From Benincasa hispida (lineage: Eukaryota; Streptophyta; Magnoliopsida; Cucurbitales; Cucurbitaceae), in assembly GCF_009727055.1 (NCBI RefSeq), contig NC_052350.1, positions 20,124,365-20,188,364 of the forward strand: DNA of 64,000 nucleotides. Reading direction: 5' to 3'. Shown here piece after piece: positions 55,847-64,000 of this stretch. Under the pieces are notes generated by a model that did not search any database, was not told the origin of the DNA, and saw only the letters and a list, made by a program, of their open reading frames with translations. The translations under genes and the position numbers were made by a program. How positions within the stretch are numbered: position 1 is the stretch's first letter; each line of letters starts with the position of its first letter.

Positions 55847-56534
55847 ACCGTTCATGAATGTCTCTTCTAACACTTCATTCGGTATATGTGGTAATGGCAC
55901 TACCAATTTCTCAAACAGATTTCGATATGCTTCTACAGTAGTTTCTTGTTTGATAGCCAATAAACTACCACAAATCGATCCCTCTCTTAAAGATCAGAAT
56001 CCCATTAACATCCTTCGCTTTAGATCTTCCCAATCTTTGAATGGCTCTCTACCTTCCTTAGACTGATACCAGTCTAATGCGGTGCCGTCGAAACTCACAA
56101 CCGCCACTGTCGTCTTCTCAGATTCAGTCAGTTTATGAATCTAAAAATAGTGATTTGCTCTGAATAGCCACGCATCTGGATCACTTCCACTAAACACTGA
56201 TATCTCTACTTTCTCGAATTTACTTCGATCGAAAGTCACTTCTTCACCAGTTGCTTTAACTAAACTATTCGTTCCCGACACATTATTGACATTCGATCCT
56301 TCTACTTCTTTTGTCACTTTCGTCTTTCCCTTTGCCATTTCCGTAACATAGGATATGAGCATTTGTTGATGTTTTTCTGCTTGCAATCTCAATCGCTCAA
56401 TGTTCTTTGCTAACGATGCCTGATTCTCCTCTATGGTTGGTAATTTCTGCATTTCGACATTGAGTCCAGAAATCAGTCTAACAACTCCAACTTTTCCTTA
56501 AATCGTTAATGAGCCATGCTTGCCCAGGTTGTTT
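55847..56534 (-). pseudogene. Gypsy F gag, N-terminal part
   Basis: The minus strand has a coiled-coil start (EENQASLAKNIERLRLQAEK), a basic linker, then KVEISVFSGSDPDAWLFRAN, the usual opening of the Gypsy capsid domain. The conserved capsid segment VEAYRNLFEKLVVPLPHIPN, EETFMNGLA comes later (55847-55960). A frameshift near 56140 separates them. The rest of gag continues at 44249 beyond Copia C. Confidence 0.85.
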
Positions 56535-56546
56535 GCTCTGATACCA
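56535..56546 (-). other. Primer-binding site of Gypsy F
   Basis: The reverse complement reads TGGTATCAGAGC, the tRNA-Met type site, three bases from the LTR edge. Confidence 0.85.
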
Positions 56547-56549
56547 ATT

Positions 56550-57108
56550 TAATAGGAAACTAAACCTTTAAAATGCATTTATTGATTAAGTGTGATGACA
56601 CGATCGTATAACATAACAGCTAAATGATAGACTTTCACTTTATTAAACGATGAACGTCAATCAACAACTACATGATCGCTTACTCTTGCTACGCAATCGC
56701 TTACAGACACTAAACAATCATTTATATTCACTACATGATCATTTATAAACTCTACACAGTCGCTTACTAACACTACGCGATTGCTTACATACACTATGTG
56801 ATAGCTTACCGCAACTACACGATCGCTTAGTAGATGAAGTAGGCGATGAATGGCACTCCTCGACGGTTTCTACACGATAGACTAACCCAAACTCCCACCC
56901 TCGAGAGATCATTTCCCTCACTTAAGATATTCAATCTTCAATGTCTTCCCTTTCCATTTCTTTATTCTTTTATCCTGAACTTCTCCCAATAGAATTGAAA
57001 GTAGTTTAGCTGTGGTCCCTAACCTCTTTAACCGACTCAACCACCAATTTTCCCATAATACCTCTATTCTTCCTTCTTTGATATTGCAATATAATTGGAG
57101 GCCTATCA
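56550..57108 (-). repeat. 5' LTR of Gypsy F
   Basis: It matches 39735-40328, with a shorter array. Its CGATCG units at 56595-56830 (such as CTACACGATCGCTTAG) match those of the 3' copy. CATAC follows at 57109. Confidence 0.88.
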
Positions 57109-57113
57109 CATAC

Positions 57114-58932
57114 CATCGTGTAGCGGAAGTGACAAGGATCCATAAGCACTCTAATTCATTAAGTTTGGTAGAAATGAAAGCATGCTTCAGCAGAAATAAA
57201 TGAGTTTCAAAACAAACTTTTGTAGAACTTCCTCAAAGCTGAATCCAGCTGTAAAATCTCCTCTGAATCTTGTTGTAGACCACCCCAAGATCTTCTCTGC
57301 TATCCTTTTGGTACTCTAGATTGAGTCATGGACTCAAAATAAGCGTGAATTAAGGAAATTTGGAGACAAAATTACTGCAACAATCCAACGTGAAGAACTC
57401 CTTTCTTCTCACGATTTTTTCAGAAAAATTTGATTGGTTGCCTTTTTTTTCAAAAACACTCCAATCTCTTCAATATATTGCAGACATTCATGCAAAGAGA
57501 TTTGTTTCATGAGATGCAACTCATGCTTGGAGTTAATGAAGCTTGAGAAGTGAGTTGTTAATGAGCTACTTGAAGAAGTAATGGAGAAAACCAATTTTCC
57601 ATTGTTTGTGTTTTTCCTTCTTTCTCAATTTTTCAAATATTGATTTCATAAATAAATTCTTTTAATAAGATTGAAAATATTATTAACTTTACAAAATTAA
57701 TTTCATAAATTGATTTTCTTAATAAAATTAATAAATAATTATTTAAATAATTCTAATTAATTTAATATCAAATATTAAATTAATTTTTACATAATTCCAT
57801 CTTCAAATATTTAAATCATATTTAAATATTAATTCTCCATTTTCATTTAATTCTAATTTGAAAACTTCAAATTATCTTATCATGCTACTCTAGAGTTAAT
57901 CCATTTACGAGCTAGTAGGGAACCTCATGGACCTACAGATCATGGGCTCCAACGATCCGAGATTAATCAACTAAACTTATTAGTCCGAACTAACCCCCAT
58001 TCGTTAACTAATAGGTGATTTCACTAAAGCTCATAGTTGAACTCCCCCCACTGTAGATATATTATGTCCACTCGATATAACTATGACTAGTAAGTTAACC
58101 CATCACAGGTTGTTCGTAATAACGGCTGGGTCGAATCTCTGTTTTACGCTCGAAATTACCTCTTATTCCTGAAGTCCCACTGATCCCCTAATGAACAATT
58201 GATTGATGATCCAATCAACGAATTGAATCCCTCTCAAGCTAATAAGAGGGTGAGGCCTCTTGTTCAAGACCTAGAATCAGCACTTGAAGGGAACAATCTC
58301 TCTAATAACCCTAATCGGGTAGGAGTGAATTCTGTCTTGCACCCTATGTCCCCAGCTATTCATCCGGTCTTATCCCCAAAATGGGAGGCTTATTGAGAAA
58401 AGACATTTGGTCTACTCTCACCATTTGGAGATCAAAGGATAATCTCGAACAAACAAGAGTTCATAGTTAGCTCAGGATTAAGGTCATGTTACCTAGGTCA
58501 TCGCTTTGAAATAGTTAGTCTTAAATAGTAAAGAACGTTATAAAGTAAGAGTGACTAGTTTCATCGTCCGATCTTGTACAAAACGCATTAGCACAGGACG
58601 CCCCCACTCTTCATGTCACAATATGCACGAATTAGGATCACTTCGTATGTAGTACTTTACAACTCTTTGCAATAACTACAGAGTAGGCTGCATCTAATAG
58701 TGTTACCAGAATAAGGCACCCAATCTTATTCATATACTATAGATCATTTTGACTATTTACTCGAACTTGATCCACTTGTATGTCTCCACATAAAGTTCAA
58801 GTACTCATGTAATAGTCAAGGGACTTTAGGTTTACTGGATTTTGAAAAAACAATATATTCAATAACATCTTATTGAATATCCAGAATAAGTTCTATTGTT
58901 TACAAACCATGAGTTTTAGGACATAAAACCCA
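57114..58932 (-). repeat. 3' LTR of Copia H (main part)
   Basis: Minus-strand start TGGGTTTTATGTCC. It runs to 57114 and would end in the 13 bp now at 39722-39734, giving about 1.83 kb in total. It matches 62826-64000. The frame at 58199-58396 is not a gene. Confidence 0.88.
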
Positions 58933-59032
58933 AAAAACTCCCACTTGGACTAAAACTCCAGTGGTAACTTATATATCCGATATATAATAATTAGTTTCTT
59001 AGTTTTATAAAGAAATACAATAAACGAGGGCA

Positions 59033-59104
59033 TCCCATACCCATTGTTTATCATTCGGTATCCCATACCCATTGTTTATCATTTGGTATCCCATACCCGA
59101 TATT
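59033..59104 (-). repeat. 28-bp tandem repeat near the H polypurine tract
   Basis: TCCCATACCC recurs at 59033, 59061 and 59089, giving two full 28-bp units and a partial one. The polypurine tract (minus CCAAGTGGGAG) is at 58939-58949. Confidence 0.8.
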
Positions 59105-59468
59105 TAAGCTGGTTGTTCGTAATAATGACTAGGTCAAATCTCTATTTTACTCCCGAAATTACCTCTTGTTTCTTAAGTCCCATTAATCCCCTAATGAACA
59201 ATTGATTTGTGATCGAATCAAAAAATCGAATCCCTCTCATTCGAGAGGGTGAGGCCTCTTGTTCAAGACCTAGAAATTAGCACTTGAAGGGAACAACCTC
59301 TCTACTAACCCTAATCAAGTAGGAGTGCATTCTGTCTTGCACCCTATGTCCCCAGCTATTCATCTGGTCTTATCCGTAAAATCAGAGGCTTATTAAGCAG
59401 AGACTTTTGGTCTACTCTCACTGTTTCCAGATCAAAGGATAATCCCAAACAAATAGGAGTTCATAGTG
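59105..59468 (-). repeat. LTR fragment replacing the pol region of Copia H
   Basis: It is homologous to 58112-58470 of the H LTR in the same orientation. It joins gag directly on one side and the 3' untranslated region on the other, exactly where protease to RNase H should be. Confidence 0.8.
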
Positions 59469-60235
59469 TCGTTCTTCATTACAGTGGAAATATTTCTCTT
59501 TCTCTGCAGCGGTTTTCTTGCTTTTTTGGCCAGCAGGTTTCTTCTTCCCTTTCCCTTTGTCTTTCTTTGCTGAAATACTCTTACTTTATGAAGAGGAGGC
59601 AACATCAGGCTTGGAGGACGTTCCTCTCTTCTCAACAGAAGAAACATTTACTTCCGATTCCAAACCCTTAGTTCTCAACATAGTCTGAAAAGCCTGCATC
59701 TCATTTAACAAAATAATATATTCGTACAGAATTGCAAAAAACTCTTTGGAAGATATTTTAGAATAAAACTAACTTGACCTTTCTCGTCCATCACATCACC
59801 GTTTACTTCAGTCACATTAAAGTGGACCATCGTGTCCAGGACATGTTCACGAATTGAGGTCCGCTCTTTTATGCAGCTGTTATAAACATATTTGATAGTA
59901 TCATGCCTCAGGGTGGAGGATGGTTGTCCAAATATCCCTCTCAGAGATTCCATAATCTCTTTGGCAGTACTCATATTCTCGTGTTTTTTTGCCGAAACAT
60001 CAGCTAAGCTGACGAGAATATAAGCATGTGCTTTATCATTCGCCCTGATCCATCTATCAAATGCTTCTCGAACAATTCGGTTGGAATTAGAGCTAGGAAT
60101 GGGAGGACATTCCTCTGTTAAGACAAATCGCAAATCATCTATCGTAAGTATCGTGTTCAAATTTGATTTCCATGTCACATAGTTATCCTCGATTAGTTTG
60201 TCCGATGCCAACAATTGTATAATTGAACTCGTCAT
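59469..60235 (-). pseudogene. Copia H gag, truncated at the zinc knuckle
   Basis: On the minus strand this Gag starts MTSSIIQLLASDKLIEDNY. It continues through the W-K-S-N-L block, DLRFVLTEECPPIP, REAFDRWIRANDKAHAYI, TAKEIMESLRGIFGQ and SIREHVLDTMVHFNVTEVNG. A frame break and deletion near 59700 is followed by a lysine-rich tail and the first two residues of a CX2C knuckle (YFHC, first cysteine lost) at the LTR fragment. The start at 60235 fits the family N-terminus I know from cucurbits. Capsid function is lost. Confidence 0.9.
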
Positions 60236-62811
60236 TCTGAAATTATAAATAAAATCTATAAGTGAATTGCTTTTAAATCCAATCAAGTTTTAGCAAAATG
60301 ATAATGTACCCATAATCATTATGTTTGCAACGATAGATAAGTGATTTAGAATAATTGCTACCAAAAGGTAGTCAAGAATTCCTTCATAAAAGCAAGACAA
60401 TTCTTGACCAAATACTATCTCCAGAATAACTCATATTCCGATAGTCATTTAGTTATCGCTTTCAGTCAAGATCTTTACTAACACTTAGTAATTCTTGTAA
60501 GTGTAGACTCGCCATTTTCAGATCTTACAGAACGGTATGAGTATGCCTCCGAAATAGAAGACAAATACCTAAGACAAAACTATAAGACCCTATTCATTTC
60601 ACTGAAGCCTGGATTGTTCTGAATCCTATGTTACAACCCTCCGAGGGGATCGCCGTGGTTAACGACTAGCTAGTGCCCCCTAAAAAAGACAGCAGGCGCA
60701 ACATAGGAATCTCACGGTTCAAACTAATGGAGGAGACCGTAGGACAATATTGACACATTTCCTTCACCCACTTACTATGAACGACTTCCCTCATTCACCT
60801 TGTTATTAACCCATGTAAACACTTTTCGAATGGAGCAGTCGAGGTAAAATCGACACGAAGCCGAGCATGGACCTCACGGTGTGAACTCTTGAGGATGTGA
60901 GAGCTAATAACTTTTAATCTCCCACTAAAGTGTTCTAAATATTTGGGTAAATTTTATACTTAGGTTCTTTTCGGCTAATAAAAACAACCCTGAGTCTAGA
61001 TGGTTTTATCTAAGTATAACATTTATAAATGGATTTAAACCTATGATGTCTAGGTAATAAACCATTTTTATTACCTCACACCGCTCAGGAAAGCTTATAA
61101 AATCGGTTACCAATGTTCAATAATTCGGCCATAATCCCTAGGTAAGAGGTGTTCCGTAGATCGTCAACTTAAGTACCCCCAGCCTTTGACAGGATTATAT
61201 ATCGATTGAGTTTGTAACCCTAGTTTTACAAGTTTAACGACCTATTTTAACTATTAAAACAAGTGGTTAACCTAAGTGAGCATGCAACTGATTTTTGTTA
61301 TGGATTTTAAACGTCTAACCCAATTTTATAACAGCTTACAAAATTTTAGACATGCTAAACATCCATGACAAACAACAAAGGTGTTTAATATCTAATATAA
61401 CTATTATATTAAATAAAAGAAACCCTAACATGCATACTATATATTATAACATTTTATAACATACTTTCAATGCATGTAACATGCTTCCTATAGTGGAATT
61501 TTACATCTATATGGCATACTATATGCACATACAAGATTTATTTAATTATAATATACAACACATGCATAAATAATTAAACACTAACTGATACGGCTTTAGT
61601 TTTGGCGTAAACAAGCAAACAAAAAACTAATTATTACAACACAACTTCTGAACCGCTTCTGAACCGCTTGAACCACTCAAAAACATACTAAAAAAGCTTG
61701 AGCCGAACCCGAACCGTCTGAACCAGACAAGCCAAGTCTGAACCAGACTAGAAAAGACCATTTGAGGCTAAACCAGACTGGAACACAAGAGAACCGGTCA
61801 AACCAGCAGCTCTAGCTCTATGCTCAAAATCTCGCTAAGTCTTATCGTTTAGCAATGACGACCATCGTCATACGTTTTCCTGATCATTTAGTGTTTGCGT
61901 GATCGTTTCGCAACTATCGCATAGCTGCTTACCAAACTACACGATCGTGTAATGTCTTCCTTATATCGCATAATGTCATCGTCTAGTGTCGAAGGACGCT
62001 ACACGATCGCTTAGTGTTCAACACTATCTTGTAGCTCCATCGTTTAGCACCAGACATTTCCTACATGATCGCTTAGCGCCATTGTCTAAAGCTTGAAGTT
62101 GATCGTTTAGCGCGCGCACAAGGTAAGTGATCGCTTAGTGCTATCGCATAGCTCTCGACGCATTGCTCAGCTGTCGCATGTAAGTAAACGATCGTGTAGT
62201 GCTATCGCTTTGTTCTTCAATGCATCGCTTAGCTATCGCATAGAGGTAAATGATTGTGTAGCGCTATCGCATAGCATCTTCAACGCATATTTAACTCCCA
62301 CCCAAAGCTACACGATCGTGTAGTGCTGTCGTATAGCAATACAACACATCACTTAGCTTCCGTAGGTACATGATTGTCTAGTGCACAACACCTCAACAAT
62401 CTAGCGAATGAGACCGCAAATGGATGGAAATTCTCCACTTAATGGCCCAAAGCTACATGATCATTTAGTTTTTCTTCACATCGTCTAACACATGAAGTTA
62501 AATGATCGTTTATCTACTGAAGCTCAACGGCGATATGAACAGAGGCTGATTTTCTGAAATCTGCAACTCGGCCCCTTCGCTTGTTTCTTCAAATTACAGC
62601 TTAATTTCAACTCTAATGACTATAAATAAATTACAGACTCTTGGGAGCACATATAAGCTCATCAAGCAAGAGCCAATTACAAATTTAATTAAGAAATCAA
62701 AGAGAAATTAAAAGCCAAAACTCAAATAACCATATCATTACAGTAGTTTCATATTACTTATATAAAATACCCACCAAACCAAAATTAAATCGAATTAAAT
62801 GCTTATAGGAT
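60236..62811 (-). other. Long non-coding leader of Copia H
   Basis: This 2.6-kb stretch between primer site and gag has no gene. It holds, from the gag side, blocks shared with Copia C (60640-60890 and 61165-61190), an AT-rich middle, a cluster of GAACCG / AACCAGAC repeats (61645-61800), then the large CGATCG array and ~290 bp of ordinary sequence to the primer site. Confidence 0.75.
61845..62520. repeat. CGATCG array in the H leader
   Basis: This is the longest array, with roughly twenty-five units over 675 bp (such as CTACACGATCGTGTAGTG, TGATCGCTTAGTGCTATCGC). Four have exact CGATCG and many have CATAG/CTTAG ends. The unit has drifted toward ATCGCATAGC alternating with CGATCGTGTAG. Confidence 0.82.
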
Positions 62812-62823
62812 GCTCTGATACCA
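62812..62823 (-). other. Primer-binding site of Copia H
   Basis: The reverse complement reads TGGTATCAGAGC, an exact tRNA-Met type site, two bases from the LTR. Confidence 0.9.
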
Positions 62824-62825
62824 GT

Positions 62826-64000
62826 TATTGGAACATAACATCGTGCAGCGGAAGTGACCAAGATCCATAAGCACATTAATTCATTAATTTTGGCAGAAAT
62901 GAAAGCATTCTTCAACAGAAATAAAAGGGTTTCAAGACATACCTTTGTAGAACTTCCTTAAAGCTTGAATCCATCCGTAAATCTCCTCCGAATCTTGTTG
63001 TAGACTACCTCAAGATCTTCCCTACTATCCTCTTAGTGCTCTAGATTGAGTTGTGGGACTCAAAATAAGCCTGAATTAAGAAAATTTGGAGACAAACTCA
63101 CTACAACAACCCAACGTGAATAACTCCTTTCTTCTCACGAATTTTTCAGAAAAATTTGATCGGTTGTATTTTTTTTCAAAAAACACTCCAATCTCTTCAA
63201 TATATTGTAGACACTCATGCAAAGAGATTTGCTGCATTAGATGCAGCTCATGCTTGGAGCTTGAGAAGTGGGCTGTTAGTGAGCTACTTGAAGAAGTAAT
63301 GGAGAAAACCAATTTTCCATTATTTGTGTTTTTTTTTCTTTTTCAATTTTTCAAATATTGATTTCATAAATCAATTCTTTTAATAAGATTGAAAATATTA
63401 TTAATTTTACAAACTTAATTTCATAAATTAATTTTCTTAATAAAATTAATAAATAATTATTTTAAAATTTTAAATAATTCTAATTAATTTAATATCAAAT
63501 ATTAAATTAATTTTTACACAATTCCATCTTCAAATATTTAAATCATATTTAAATATTAATTCTACAATTTCATTTAGTTCTAATTTGAATAGTTCAAATT
63601 GATTTATCACGCTACTCTAGAGCTAATCCATTTATGAGCTAGTAAGGGGACCTCGCAGACCTACAGATCGTGAGCTCCAACGATCCGAAATTAATCGGCT
63701 AAACTTATTAGACCGAATTAACCCCCATTCGTTAACTAATGGGTGATTCCACTAAAGTCCATAGCTGAAATCCTCTCACTGTAAATATATTATGTCCACT
63801 CGATATAACCATGATTAGTAAGTTAACCCTTCACGGGTTGTTCGTAATAACGGCTGGGTCGAATCTCTGTTTTATCCCCGAAATTACCTTTTGTTCCTTA
63901 AGTCCTACTGATCCCCTAATGAACAATTGATTTGTGATCGAATCAACAAATCGAAGCCCTCTCGGGCCACTGAGAGGGTGAGGCCTCTTGTTCATGACCC
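62826..64000 (-). repeat. 5' LTR of Copia H, continues beyond the window
   Basis: It is colinear with 57114 onward, ending (minus) in a TTCCAATA terminus where the 3' copy has TTCCAACA. About 1.2 kb is present. The frames at 63076-63361 are not genes. Confidence 0.88.

Larger units (their letters stand above)
39735..57108 (-). mobile_element. Gypsy chromovirus F, split by Copia C
   Basis: LTRs at 39735-40328 and about 56550-57108 are flanked by perfect CATAC target duplications (39730-39734 and 57109-57113). The insertion is 13 bp from the end of the Copia H LTR. Pol ends with a chromodomain. The gag is split by Copia C at GCTAA. All genes are decayed. Confidence 0.92.
39722..64000 (-). mobile_element. 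Copia element H, gag-only, hosting the nested insertions
   Basis: The 3' LTR ends at 39722 (TGTTGGAACATAC on the plus strand), is split by Gypsy F, and resumes at 57114-58932. The internal region (58933-62825) has a polypurine tract, an LTR fragment, gag and a long leader with a CGATCG array. The primer site is at 62812-62823. The 5' LTR starts at 62826 and runs out of the window. There is no pol. Gag strongly resembles cucurbit Copia gag. Confidence 0.88.

Overview
This is an AT-rich plant nuclear window made almost entirely of transposable elements, mostly old, broken and nested. No intact host gene, rRNA, tRNA or CRISPR array was found. The Copia gag and pol proteins closely resemble the gag/pol families I know from cucurbit genomes (cucumber, melon and relatives), so a Cucurbitaceae source is my best guess; that is inference, not proof.

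Layout. 1-1052: old Mutator-type sequence with a broken Ulp1-like (C48) protease. About 1053-7268: Copia element A (+), with 2.2 kb LTRs around a deleted core. 7269-12816: AT-rich DNA with two blocks of a degenerate ~165 bp repeat. About 12817-16485: Copia D (+, Tnt1/Tork-like), cut off inside reverse transcriptase by Athila-type Gypsy G (16486-26275, +). G ends in an LTR that is followed again by a primer-binding site and a gag start. 26434-27316: LTR fragment. About 27317-38880: one LINE (-) split by Copia E (27562-31800) and two solo LTRs (32878-34879 and 36010-38055). 39722 to beyond 64000: a four-deep nest on the minus strand. Copia H contains Gypsy chromovirus F (39735-57108), which contains Copia C (44255-55841), which contains a solo LTR (51650-53572). 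Three of these layers have exact 5-bp target-site duplications.

The most interesting biological signal is a set of short palindromic arrays built on CGATCG (best form CTAAACGATCGTTTAG and decayed variants). They recur in the LTRs or leaders of unrelated Copia and Gypsy families. Copia E carries a different array (ATCGAGTA-type) in the matching place, downstream of its TATA box. I know of no description of such arrays.

Two kinds of assembly artefact affect reading. Five 38-bp Nextera mate-pair junction adapters are embedded at 4411, 4553, 21548, 21745 and 24811. A one-base N gap at 42134 is flanked by an unmerged 88-bp overlap. All coding regions are pseudogenes. Many of their stops look like C-to-T decay, as expected of long-methylated repeats.
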